This document shows, piece by piece, positions 50,719 through 62,378 of a DNA stretch of 64,000 bases. Source of the stretch: Helicocarpus griseus UAMH5409 (taxonomy: Eukaryota > Ascomycota > Eurotiomycetes > Onygenales > Ajellomycetaceae); contig PDNB01000017.1 in the NCBI GenBank assembly GCA_002573585.1, forward strand, positions 1 through 64,000, written 5' to 3'. A program made the translations under genes and the position numbers. The notes under the pieces are model-generated. The model saw nothing but the letters and a program-made list of their open reading frames with translations. It made no database searches and was not told the origin of the DNA. Positions within the stretch are counted from its first letter, which is position 1. Every line of letters begins with the position of its first letter.

Positions 50719-52553
50719 TTACCACCAGTCACCCTGGTCGTTCATGGCAGCCGCAACCTTCATGAAGCCAGCAATGTTGCTACCAGTGACCAAAGAAGGA
50801 AGCTTACCCTCCTCAGGCAGGGTGTATTTCTTCGCGGTCTCAACACCAAGCTCGAAGCACTCCTTCATGATAGCCTTGAGCTTCTCATCAACCTCCTTGG
50901 CAGTCCAGGTGAGACGCTGAGCATTCTGAGCCATCTCCAGACCAGAGACAGCAACACCACCAGCGTTGGCAGCCTTGCCAGGTCCGTACCAGACGGACTT
51001 GCCCTTGGAGTGGAACACACGGCTAGCCTCGAAGTGCTCAATGGCAGCCATCGTGCAGCCCATGTTGGAACCCTCAGCAATGTATCTAGCGCCAGCCTCC
51101 ATGAGAGCCTCGGCCTCGGGGCCGGAAACTTCGTTCTGGGTAGCGCAGGGCAGGACGACGTCGACCTTGCCGACGTGGGTCCATGGGCGGTCGCCCTCGA
51201 CGTACTTGCAGCGCTCGCGGAAGGCGTCGGTCTCGGCGAGGGTGGAGAGCTGCTTGCGCTCAACCTTGAGCTGCTGGACGAGATAAATCTCTTCGGGGGT
51301 GATGCTGTCGCCGTGCTCGCGGACGATGAGAGAACCGCGGCTGTCGGAAAGGGAGCAGACGGTGCCACCGAATTCGATGACCTTGAGAGCAGCGTATTGA
51401 GCGACGTTTCCAGAGCCGGAGATGGCGACGCGCTTGCCCTTGAAGCTTTCTTTGCCGCCGGTGGCGTACTCAATCATGTGCTGGACGTACTGTTGGGAGT
51501 TCGTTGGTTAGTTATGTCCCGCAGCATATGGGTTAGTGGGTTGTTTTTATGAGGGACATACGTAGACCAGACCGTATCCAGTGGCCTCAGGACGAATGTG
51601 GCTTCCACCCCAGCTGAGGCCCTTGCCGGTCAAAACGCCCTCCCAGAGGTGACGCTGTCTCTTATATGCACCGAACAGATATCCGACCTCGCGTCCAGAG
51701 ACACCAATGTCCCCGGCGGGAACGTCGACGTCAGCACCGATGTGCTTGCTAAGTTCCATCATGAAGGCAGAGCAGAACTTGCGGATTTCGTTGTCGGATT
51801 TTCCCTTGGGGTCAAAGTCGGCACCACCTTTACCACCGCCCATGTTCACTAAATGGAAAAAAACCATGTTAATTTCTGAACATCATGGTTTCCTTCTCCC
51901 GTCTTCTCGGGATGGGCGGATACGCTAGTCGCGGTTCAAAACTTACATCCTGTCAGGGCGTTCTTGAAGATCTGCTCGAAACCCAAGAACTTGAGGATAG
52001 ACATGTTCACCGTGGGGTGGAATCGAAGGCCTCCCTTGTAGGGGCCCAGGGCAGAGTTGAATTGGACTCGGTAACCCCTGTTGACTTCCAGCTGCAATAA
52101 TTAACTCATGTTAGCATATTGCGTTTCAATTGATAGATGAGGCAGTATTTCGCATACCTGTCCCTTGTCATTCTCCCAGGTAACGCGGAACTGAATGGTA
52201 CGCTCAGGAACGGCCGCAACGGCGAGAGCTCTGCGGTATTCAGGGTGCTGATCGAAAAGAGTGGAGTTTTCGAGAGTAGAGGCCAGCTCTGTATTGAGAA
52301 GGTCAAATTAGCGACTGCACGCAATTATCTGCCTGTATATCTGCGTTCCCCCTCGCAATTGCGGCCGAAAGCTCAATTGAGCGCGGGCAAGGCTAGGCTC
52401 CCTGTTTCTTCACATCCCCATAGCTTTTCCTGCTTTCGGTTGCGAAGATCATGCTAAAACTTGGCCGCAGCGAGCTAAAGGAGGGCGGGAAAATGAAAGT
52501 AACCCACCTCTGTAGGCCTGCTCGAATTCGGGCTCAACGGCCAGGTGAGACAT
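50719..52553 (-). CDS. gdhA: NADP-specific glutamate dehydrogenase
   Basis: Five exons on the minus strand (52553-52508, 52288-52158, 52091-51947, 51848-51562, 51489-50719) encode exactly 459 residues, the standard length. The N-terminus (MSHLAVEPEFEQAY) and the segments YKGGLRFHPTVNMSILKFLGFEQ (split here: YKGGLRFHP and MSILKFLGFEQ), NMGGGKGGADFDPKGKSD with the active-site Lys, and ISGSGNVAQYAA (NADP-binding Rossmann loop) are intact. The enzyme aminates 2-oxoglutarate with ammonium and NADPH in the cytosol and is a main route of ammonium assimilation. Codon choice is strongly biased to C-ending codons, unlike most neighbours, which suggests high expression. Several HGATAR-type motifs lie upstream (about 52930-53370), consistent with nitrogen control (inference). 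Confidence 0.97.
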
Positions 52554-52721
52554 CTTTAATATATATATATCTTCTTCCTTTTAAAAAGGATAATGCGAAA
52601 GGAGCAATTGGTTCTAAAAAACGAATATCAAATTCGTGTGTAGGGAGTGTATAGGTAGTGTGTTCGTAGCGACTCTGGTGGTCGACTGATGGAGCTATGA
52701 TGCAGGAAAGAAATCAACCTC

Positions 52722-52797
52722 CCAGAAGTAGATGAAGATGATGAAGAGGAAGAAGAGGAAGAGGAAGAAGAAGAAGAGGAGGAGGGAGACGAAGGAA
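52722..52797 (-). promoter_or_regulatory. CT-rich promoter tract of glutamate dehydrogenase gene
   Basis: Upstream of the start codon the minus strand is an almost pure C/T run (GAA/GAG repeats on plus). Such pyrimidine tracts are frequent just upstream of transcription starts in highly expressed fungal genes. The role here is inference. Confidence 0.4.
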
Positions 52798-54289
52798 TAA
52801 ATAAATCTTCAGAAATTAAGGTAGGGCCAAAGGCAAATTGAAAATTGGCCTTTCCCTTGAAAGGGGAGTGTGTGTCGTGCCTTAATTCTCCTGAGGAACC
52901 AAAAATTTGAGGGCAAAAAAGGTGGTGTTCTTATCTCTGCTATCTAGAATAATTATTTGTTGTTTTTTGCGCATATAAATTGGTCATTTTTATTAGATTT
53001 TACTATTACAATCCGTGTTGTAAGCTGCTCAGTCAAAACGCGGTCCTGGGAGGGTCGCAAGGGAATTCTCATTAGTCACGGCCGGAAACGGAGCGGAAGA
53101 CCAGGGAGCAGAATAATAATAATAGAGTGTGGGAGGCCAGGAAAAATATTATATTGGAGCTTGGGTGGAGTGACGTCGAGATTGGCCGCGATTATTCTTA
53201 TCTTGAAGTTTCTTCTGCACGCGACAGCTTGGGAATTAGGGCTCGACATGTCCGTATCCGGATAGCTATAGGGCACGACGATTTATAATCTCTGGCACAC
53301 CGACACTGTCCCAAAGAACTGAAACCGCCGACTGGATATATGTTAATTCTTTATCTTTGTTATTATCATTTTGAAGCTCTCCTCCTTGTTCACCAATCCC
53401 CAAGCTACATTAGTACGCCCCTACTAAGCTTATGCAAGGTGGCGTTGGGCACAAAGCAAAGCTCGGGATAATTCCACTGACATCACCCTGTTCCGATGAC
53501 GGAACTTGGCTCGCATGGAGGGGTCAATTAATAACTGTTACTAAAGTCCAAGAGACGCGAAGCGATCCCGTCGACCCGATCAGCACTACTAGCACTGCCA
53601 TCCCAAGCAAGCAAGCCTGCTCGGCGCACGTTTCAGCGGTATTTCCCCACGGTGGCCTCTTTAATCAGCGTGCCAAACGGCATTAAACTATGCTTAGCTC
53701 GATGTTCAGGAGGGGTCCCATCAATTTAACTTTTTCTGCTGCGCTTCTTTCGGGATTATCAATTGTTATTATCGAGCGTTACATCTCTAATCCCCCACTA
53801 TTTCTATATGCTTATTTGGTTGCGTTCGGGAGTTAAGGGCTTTCAGACTTTCTTCTTCCTTTTGCCTCCCGGGCCACTATCTCCCGGGCGCGGACGGATC
53901 TCGGATTTTTATAATGAGGTCTACCCTAACCCTAACTGTTATCTTTTCTCCATTTATATTGGTCCTTAGGATATTTTTAGATTTCTTATTACTACTTCTT
54001 TTTCTCGAATCTCCGCTGCCTCACGGAAACAACAAGAACCGATATTCGAAGCCGGGTTTCTTTTAACTGGCCGACTCCTGCCAAGTATGCAGGGCACAAA
54101 ACAATCAGCTGCAGAATGCCCTTGAAAATGTGCCACGATGTCGCATGCAAAAGATTCGTATTCATCGATTGCTGCGCATTATTAATTTCCTTGCATTTGC
54201 TATTTTAACGGGTTGGATATAAATTGTTTCCTGTATCCCCTCGGAGGCAACCCTGCAGAAAAGACCTGCTACATGAATTGAAAGAGTTC
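52798..54289. other. Intergenic region, GDH promoter and MFS 3' side
   Basis: No convincing ORF. It contains GATA-type motifs in the GDH-proximal part, an (AAT)n run near 53110 and a short telomere-like repeat, listed separately. The part next to 54290 is the 3' side of the MFS gene. Confidence 0.4.
53923..53936 (+). repeat. Short telomere-like repeat (ACCCTAACCCTAAC)
   Basis: Two full CCCTAA units plus flanking bases match the TTAGGG telomere repeat of filamentous fungi. A 14-base match is unlikely by chance in 64 kb. It may be a scar of double-strand break repair or simple coincidence; CCCTAA-type boxes also occur in some fungal promoters. Confidence 0.6.
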
Positions 54290-56158
54290 TCAATAAATAT
54301 ACACAAACTCATCATTCTCTCGGTCTGTCAAGTCCAAAAACGCTTGTTGACCCAAAGGCATTCCAGCACCATCACTACTGTCTTTACCATCGTCATACGA
54401 CTCATAGGTCGTCTTCATTGAGTGATCTTCAATCACCGCGGCCTTCCCATTCTTCACTCTCTTCTTACTCTGTAACTTACTCAGCACCACCAGGTTAGCA
54501 ACTTGAATGCCGATACACGCAATCCTGACAACGAACACTCCCAGTATCCCGCGCAAGCCAGGCAGATACACCGGTGCATCTTTCTCATGGAAAAGGAGAG
54601 GGCCAATGATGTTGCCAACCGCCAAGCCCGTCTGAAATACCGACATAATAACCGATTGTTTCGTTGTCCCAGCCGTATTCCCAACAATCCACGAGACTAT
54701 AAGAGGGTTCCCGGCGAACATGAATGCGAGGAAGTAATAAGCAACCACAAGCAGTGCTTTTTGGGAAGGCCCTCTATCAAGCGCATAGAGCATGGCTGAT
54801 CCAACAATGACAGGCACCATGAAGGAAGCCAGTACCGCAGACTTCAACTTGGCGCTACGTGCAGCCCAGCTGGCCCCGAGGATGACTATAAACTGAACAA
54901 AGCCGAAAGGCATTGAGCAATGACGAGCGGAATCTATCGAAGCCAAAGCTGGAAAGGACTAGCGGTCCGAAGACGCTGGCTACCGATGCCCCGATGTTAA
55001 CCAGCACTGACATTGCCAGCCACAGGTAGCTTTTCGGTTCCAGCAACATTTCCTTTATATGAGCCCATTTGAATTCACGAGATCCCGTACCGGTCTGATT
55101 GGCGCGGAGACGTTCGACAGCTTGTTGTTTCTCGCGCTCGTTAAGGAAGCGAGCTGTTGAGATGTTGTTATCCAGTCTCCAATATCCCCATGCAGCACTG
55201 ACAATCGTGAGGAGGCCTGTAAATAGGAAGATTCTTCACTGTATCGTCAGCTTTGATATTTCGCTTGGATGATGAGAGGCTAAGAAGGGGGTAAGGTTTC
55301 GAGGTAAAGGAGAACGGGAGGAAAACTGACGTTTGCCACGGCTTTAACAGAGAAGAAGGAATACGGCCCAGGCCATATGACAGTGCGGAAGCCACAATAG
55401 TGGCAGTCCCGTTCGAGGAATGCCATACAGCCACTCGCACTGGCTGCTTAGCACGACGATACCACTGGCTTGTAATCACGCCGAAGAGAGGAAGGCAGCC
55501 TGCCTCAAAGAGACCCAGGAAAAATCGGGCTGCAAGGAGGGAGCCAAAATTCTTACAGGCTGCCATGCATGCCTGGGAAATTCCCCAGCCAAGCACTAAC
55601 GTTGGCATCACAATTCTGTGGGGTACTCGTACGATCAGCCACATTGAGAAGGGCTGCCAGCCAAGCTGGGCGATAGAGTGTATTGAGCTGATCCATGAAT
55701 ATTGATTTCCGTGCAGGCCAAGGTCTTCTTTGAGATTGAAAAGAGAGGCCGTGCCTAGGACAGCCTTGTCGAGGACCTAAGGGTGGAAGTTTCATATTTA
55801 GGGTTATTCAAATATGAGCGAGGGAGGGGAAATAGTTGGAATAACCAGGTTTTTGTGACGCTTCGCTACCAACCTGCAAGAAATATATGCAGACGAGGAC
55901 AACAAGAATAGTCTTGTCAGTCTTCCTCTTGATGCGGACATTCTAAATCATTCGCCGTTAGCAGATCATACACCTTATCTTCTTCCATCTTCGTCCAGTG
56001 ACGTAAGGGGCGGTTATCTCATCAGTACTGACATCCTCTTCGGTCAACCGTATTCTTTCATCACCAATGACCGCGGCGGCTACATCTCTGTGATGGATGG
56101 CGGGAGAGCGCGACTCGACGTCGACACCTCCGGCCGCCGAGTCATGTTGTAACTCCAT
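54290..56158 (-). pseudogene. MFS permease (allantoate/anion:cation symporter type), frameshifted
   Basis: Exons 56158-56033, 55942-55874, 55776-55331 and 55233-54290 follow good splice signals. The product begins with a hydrophilic N-terminus, then KRKTDKTILVVLVCIYFLQ, VLDKAVLGTASLFNL, and the MFS loop AARFFLGLFEAGCLPLF, as in the Dal5-like ACS family that imports organic anions such as allantoate, nicotinate or pantothenate. The last exon reads VFGPLVLSSFGFDRFRSSLLN and then must change frame to continue as MPFGFVQFIVILGASWAA. The shift lies at about 54913-54916 and is explained by loss of two bases in an expected AATATG context. Downstream of it the frame is open for over 200 residues to a normal end. 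So this is either a recent pseudogene or a sequence error; no intron fits the spot. Confidence 0.75.
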
Positions 56159-59100
56159 CGGTGATCCAGTATCAGAGAGCGGCGGGGTAGAGTTTTAGCC
56201 TCTGAGTGTTTTCTAGAAATTTGCCCGAAGATGTGTACCACGCTGGGCGTGACTTTTTCGATAATGGGATAGAAAGTCTGACCGGAAATTAATAATATCC
56301 GGAGCGAAGGGGGTAGCGAATATATATCAGGGTATAGTTTGTTTGCCAACGGCGATCTGGGCGGACGTTTATCCTTTTCTTGGCCGACGGTGGAATCCCT
56401 ACCCATGTTTGTACGGCAGCTATCCATGTAGCAGCACGGCAACGCCAATAAAACAATTCCCCTCATTCAACGACTGGCTACCAGTGTGTTTCGTTCCCCT
56501 GGTATCACCCCGCGCTTCCAGTCAAAAGAAAGTGGAATACCCTGGTTATGGTGTGTCATCTGTCGCATGTAAGGAGTCAAGAATTCATAGCTCGGCTGTT
56601 CCGAATAAGCTATGGCACAGTAAAACGTATTGCCGCCCTGCATGTACAACATCATACCAACGGACTCCGCATAGTACAATAGAAGTCGTCTGTCTTAATT
56701 GTGGTGCATCCACCAACGCGCCATCCCCGCGGTAAAAAGACCAGCGCTTCAACGAGAAAGAAGTAGCTTTCTGTTTTGTGATATCAAACTTTCACACATC
56801 ACCAATCCCACTTCTGAAGATATATTAGTCATGGTGACGGGCTTTTCATGAGAAAGCATTTTGGAAGAGAGGCAGAACAGTGTGGCCGCACTGCAGCCCC
56901 TTAGTCCCTAATATTGTTATCGTGACCGTTTAGCCAGTTCGGCTTCTCCATCCAGAAGACGGGTGTTCTGTCAAATAGGATTGGTTCAGCTATCGCTAAC
57001 GCGGGAGCGGCGGCTGCACCATGGCTGATTATCCTTGGCTCTGAAGTTTGAACAGAGGAGCAAACCGAGAGCCGCGTCGGGCATGCTTGCGATTGGTTGC
57101 AATTGGATTTAGAATATTTCGAGCTCTTCATTTTAATCCAATTACATACCTCCCGTAAGGGAATTTTGTGCCGAGCGAGTCATTTCTATGGCCAGACACC
57201 TTTCTTCCACGCTTCGAGGCAGTTTGAACCTTTAGGACTTTATTTTTATTTTTTTATTTATTTTTTATTTATTTTTTTCCCCCATTGGCTGTAGTATTGG
57301 GTGCGGAAGGACAGGCGCTCAAGTACCACCAGCTGAACCATTTACCTGGTTCCAAGGTCCTAGAACATTGTTAGCATGAATGAATGATAGAACGAATCGT
57401 GTGCACGAACAGCTTTATCAGCCAAGCTATTTCGGAATGAGAGAATGAGCTGGCTGCACTTTGGGCATTATGGCCGGTTGTTCTCACTTTGCAATAGCCC
57501 AATCACCTAGGGTCTATGGTAGTGAGCAAATCCCGATGTCTGTAAGTGAATTCAATGTTAATCGAAACTCCTAGTTATCAGAATCTGCGTGCAAGGCACT
57601 GTACTGTACATTACATATACGAACTTTGTCGTCAAAGGGGCTTGTAAATAGTGCCTCGAGCCCAAGGCGTTGGGTCTCTTTATTTGGAAAGCGAGAGAGT
57701 CGACGGCATTCTGTTTTAAGTCGGAAGGCCGCATCTCAGAGAAGATTTTGGCATGTTGACCCAAAGATTAAAGTTCTCGTCTTGTCGTTTCCTGTCAATA
57801 TCGATAACATGTCTGCCCGGATCCCAGCGCCTAATACTAGTCCCGCTGCCACGGCCCACAGGGTCTCGCGCGCGACATAGCGGGTTTGCAAATGTGTTTT
57901 TAAACGGTGCCGATAACACCGGGAAAGCTGCAAAGCTTTTTCAGACTCGCTCACGTTCTCGGTGATTTTCGAGACCTGCGAAAGTATTATATTTCATGAG
58001 CCTGGCGATGATGTTAGTACTGGGCGAAACGAAGCTGGGTGTGTGCCGCATCTTTTATTATTAGACCTTGTTCCTTTTTCTGAACGTCTTAGGTAATGTG
58101 TAACACTGCATAGGATGCAATTGATGAATTACTGGAGCATTTTCATCATATAGTTGCACGAAAACAGTCCGAATATAAATTCATTCTGCTTACCTGACCT
58201 ATCTCTCCATCACAATCTTAGCAGCATTATCCTGAGGCTGGAAAGCGAAAATTTCAGTATGCTACCGCATGAAGATCACGGAATATCAGCATATACAGCG
58301 CGACATTCGTCAATGGTGACATATGAATGTTCTCGAAGTTGGCATGTTTCTTCGTACCGTGCAGAGATTGCAGACATTTTATGAACTTGGAAACTTCAAA
58401 GGAATCAGCCAAGTGGCTTACGGTGTTGACATTGGGTAATTCTTGACTAACCCTCTGCCACATACAGTCTCGTGCGAGAACATTCTACGAAACGTAACCA
58501 CTGCACCAAAAAAGGATCAATCCTTCTGGGCATGGCCAGAATGGTGGTTTTATACGTTCGATACATTCCGAATAGGGAGCTGTCGTAATAAGGGCTGATA
58601 ACCGCTCGTCTAAGTATTCAAAGGGCCCGACTAGCTGTGATTCACTGGTATAGGGGCCAATTGATTTGTCAGTTGAAAATCCCTCAAAAGACGTAAAAGA
58701 ACAATTCAACTTCGTGAGAAGTTTCAAGAAATTACCACCTTGGCCAAGATATACCGGGCATCTACCAAGCTTTGTGGCGCTAGGGGTGGATGTTCTCGAC
58801 GGCCTGGTGGTTGGGCTAGGGGCCTAAGGCTAAGTGGCTGTGAGATAGCTTATCCTGAGCTGAAAAGGACAGTAAGAAGTTCTGTAGGCTGCCAAAGAAA
58901 AAGCCAAGTGAGTAGATCCTATCCTATAGAATGACCTGCCCCCGAGGACTGTAGGGAAAAGGCTATCACGGATGTATACCTATATTCTTCACATGTAGCA
59001 ACAAGTTATGGATATCTGTGTCCCCGCGCATAATGTATACGTTGTTTATGGTGTCGATATGCAGCCGAAAGCACCTTTTATATGAGGGTTGCGAGGATTT

Positions 59101-60167
59101 TGATGTAGTATTTTTGCGAGTCCATGGCACAGAAGAGTCAACGCGCACACTACGATGTCCCTAGGTAAGGCTCAAACGGTCAGAAATAGTAAATATAGCA
59201 CAACAAACGCCCAACGTCCATGGAATGATTTTGCTCAAAACAAGACTTGCTAAATACTTACTTCTCTTTCTTGATTCAAATATCAAAGTATCACACTTTC
59301 CGGATACACACGGTCAAAAGGAACAACATTGTAACTATCAGAATCATATCCTGGATGATCCATGATCTCGATAGAAGGTTGGTCGTAGAATATGTTTGAA
59401 GTGGGATTTTTCCAGGCGAGTCAGCAAATAGGATTACCGGATTCTAATTTTGAAAGAAGATCTCACTAGCCAGTTGCTGGGTGAGTGACTCCAGCACTTC
59501 TCTAGATGAATGGATGATGTAACAAGAACTTGGTCAGTTAAGCATCCCTGGTGATCGTAAGCTTTTGTTGAACTGTCCGCGTATTCAGGACAGGGGAGAA
59601 ACTGCTTACCAGGGCGGAGGACGGCCTCAGCTACTAAGTGCAAAAGTGACTTAGCGGAACAGTCCGTATGATGCGGGGCTTAAATTAAACCCTAGGACAA
59701 GCAAAGCACAATAATCATCCTGTTGGCATCGTAATGGACGGCTTTGTCCTGCGAATGTTAATGAAAAGAGCACATGCAGCACTGGTCATGAGCTCCCCCA
59801 TTTATCTAAAAGGCCATAGCAATAGAAAAAAGGGCACAAGATATCTGATAAGGGTTGCAAGCAGGTGAAGATACTCTTGATGGTTCCGCTTCAAGCTTCC
59901 CACACTGTCGACCCTTTTGGAGAGCTCAGGACCGGGGTGATCTGCAGAGGCATGTTTTCTGAGATACTGTGGGACAGGGCATGTGGGCAGCATGTGATCA
60001 GTGACCTTTCTTCAATATCTCTATGAGGCCTGTATCTAGCTTCCTCTTAGATTTATTGGTCATCATCAATAAGAGAATTGTTGATCACTGTTAGTTCCGC
60101 CTGATATTGAGTCTTTCAATACCACTCCAAATCCGTAGAATCGTATATGTATTATAAATGCAGAATT
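56159..60167. other. Gene-poor interval
   Basis: About 4 kb without a supported gene. It includes a T-rich low-complexity block at about 57240-57285 and scattered short ORFs of no recognisable type. The left end is the MFS promoter region. Confidence 0.4.
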
Positions 60168-60482
60168 TTACATAGTCTCGCGAAACTGCGTGAGTATTGC
60201 ATTTTTTGACGGCTGGCCCCTGCTGTGAATAAATAACTTGGAAGCTAGAGCGGATGAAGCACTGATTCGAAAAGACAAATAAGTTGGCGAGGATGCAGAT
60301 CGTCGGGACGGCATATGTAAAGGGCTTCCAAGAGTAACTTCACTCCGTAGTATGTTTCCAATTTGGAATTGATCCCAGAAATAACAGGAACTGTATTGGC
60401 TAGTCTCGAAGGGAGGACATACAGGTGCTGAAATGACCAAGCTGACTGCTGTCAGGAAGGAGAAAAGCTGAGAGGCTTTCAT
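60168..60482 (-). CDS. Putative small secreted protein, 104 residues
   Basis: Single-exon ORF beginning with a good signal peptide (MKASQLFSFLTAVSLVISA, cleavage likely after residue 19). The mature start, APVCPPFETSQYSSCYFWDQ, is rich in Cys, Tyr and Trp; the rest is Ser-rich and basic. Only two cysteines are present after cleavage. There are no internal repeats or regular Lys-Arg sites. The later part looks less protein-like, so an unseen intron could change the C-terminus. It is divergent from the UstYa-like gene, with 0.9 kb between starts. No family recognised. Confidence 0.45.
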   Translation of the reverse strand: MKASQLFSFLTAVSLVISAPVCPPFETSQYSSCYFWDQFQIGNILRSEVTLGSPLHMPSRRSASSPTYLSFRISASSALASKLFIHSRGQPSKNAILTQFRETM

Positions 60483-61369
60483 GATGGTGGTAGTGGCAGT
60501 GGGTTCCGTGATTGAAAAAACAGTTAGGATGTTTATTTTGAAAGTTTTTTTTTCGAAAGGCTTGTCCCACAGAATGAGGAGGACTCAGAAGACTAGTTGC
60601 CCATTTATATAGACGTCGCCACGCTTCTAGAGAACTACCACCCCATTCCATTCTCCCATCTCAGTCCCGCACCCTGGTTTCGTTCAAGCGGTGTAGGATC
60701 AAGGATTGAAAGTGCTATAACGTCATGCCTCTGGCAAGTTTGACTGATCGTCTCTAGAAGGGTCGAGAAAAATTGAAGTCTCATGCACTCCTCATACCCA
60801 TCTAAATGCCGCTTCTCTTGCGCAATCCAATATGCACACCGCAGTAGCATCAAAAAAAGACGTAGAATGTGGAAGACTAGCAACAGAAGTCAAAGAATCA
60901 GACCCTAAGGAATTGCTGCGGGGAACGGATAGAAACTAGCGGACTGTCGGATAAATTTCCCTCCAAGGTTGCCATTCGCAGCTTCCCGTTCTATACTAGT
61001 ACAGACATTGTATCTGTCAGGGGGTTGCTGAGGCGATGCGATGTAAATGCGGGGTTGGCGAAGAACTTTTCAGGATTCACTCTTTCACATTCAGGGAAAT
61101 TTCCCAGGAGAATGTCTCAATTTGCGCTAGAAACGGATATAGGCTTGCAAAATCCCGAGTTTGGCCCCCGCATTTTGAAGCAACCGTGCCATGAAATATA
61201 TGAACTGACATCCTACGTAACCGGTCCAGCAATAAAGCAACTCGAAAGGAGAGCGACCCCTCATCTTGGTTTTCACAGAATAAAAATCAATTTTTTGCGC
61301 GAAAAAAAGATATACCGTTCCACAGAGACCATTGTCAGCTTATTTGACCACCTCGTTGCCCAATCAATA
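60483..61369. other. Divergent intergenic region
   Basis: Between the putative secreted protein and the UstYa-like gene. An open frame on plus from 61025 runs into the UstYa-like start, but its upstream part has no family similarity and is taken as 5' UTR. A copy of ACTCCGTA lies nearby at 60342, inside the secreted-protein ORF. Confidence 0.35.
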
Positions 61370-62378
61370 ATGTTTTCAAACGGATATAAGTACGCAAAAA
61401 TGAAGCCCTTCACTCCTTCAGAGGAACAGCAAGACCACGAATATACAGAGACTTTCCCATCCGAAGCCCCCGTATCGCCACGCCGCGAGAGCAGATGACG
61501 ATGGCCGAAAAGTATTTTCATGTTTTTCTTCGGACTTTCCGTTTTCGTCAATTTTGTGGGCTTGACACAGATTAAGCAGCTGGATCTGGATGACATATGC
61601 TCGCTTTATACGTCGCAGAACCGTGGGTGCTTCCCCTTCTTATCACTCATCAGACGTAGCTACAATTTCGAGATTGTATAACTAAAACTTTCCCCTTATA
61701 TGTGCAGCTTCCCCCATCGCAGAGGATGTTAAGGTGACCTATCACACAAGGCAATTCGACGGAAAGTTCTTGAATGCGAGCAAATACACCCAAGACCCAA
61801 GTGATGCAGTGGATGACGCATGGATGGAACTGGGTGTTCAAAGTACGTAGTACTTCAACCCTAGCTGAGAACTTTGTGGAATGGAAAGGAAATGGCATAT
61901 TGTGTCATATCGTCATTATGTCCTCCCTGAGCCACTCGCGACAAAATATGGCTTAAAGACCGGTCACGCTAAACTGCGCCCAGAAGACGGCGACGGACAC
62001 CCAGTTCTTTTTGAATTTGAACATCACCTGCACTGCGTTGATATCCTGCGGCAGGCAACCCACTGGAATTATGCATATTATTTGAAGAAAGCAAAGGGGC
62101 CCTTCGCCAATGCACCGCCGATAGTGAAGACACATGTGAACTACTGCATTGATATCTTGCGGCAGGTGGTGATGTGCCAGCCAGATCTGGGGTTGTTTGG
62201 CCAATACTGGATTGAGGACACTGATGAGCCATTTGTGGACTTCCATACAAACCACAAATGTAAGAACTTCCATGAGATTAGGGAATGGGTGATTGAAAAT
62301 CAGATGCCAAAGGAAAAGTATAGAAAAGTGAAAGTTGTGAAGAGGCCTGGAGATATTGTGTTGCCCACGATTCCGTAA
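61370..62378 (+). pseudogene. UstYa/DUF3328-family protein, damaged
   Basis: Family features are clear: a short acidic N-terminus, a membrane segment (MFFFGLSVFVNFVGL), IKQLDLDDICSLYTSQ, then after an intron (61623-61707) VKVTYHTRQFDGKFL and DAVDDAWMELGVQ. The first HxxHC motif (EHHLHCVDILRQ) is intact; the second reads HVNYC, with Tyr for His. It ends with PFVDFHTNHKCKNFHEIREW. Family members are membrane-anchored oxidases of fungal peptide and other secondary pathways, or unknown. Two defects: an in-frame TGA at 61496-61498 just before the membrane segment, and no usable in-frame AG for the second intron (donor 61843). The expected acceptor at 61907-61908 reads AT. Translation could restart at ATG 61520, but the splice defect would remain. 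Probably a decaying gene. Confidence 0.65.

Noticed and set aside
61650..62273. Minus-strand ORFs opposite the UstYa-like gene.
   Set aside because: Antisense shadows of the conserved plus-strand frame.
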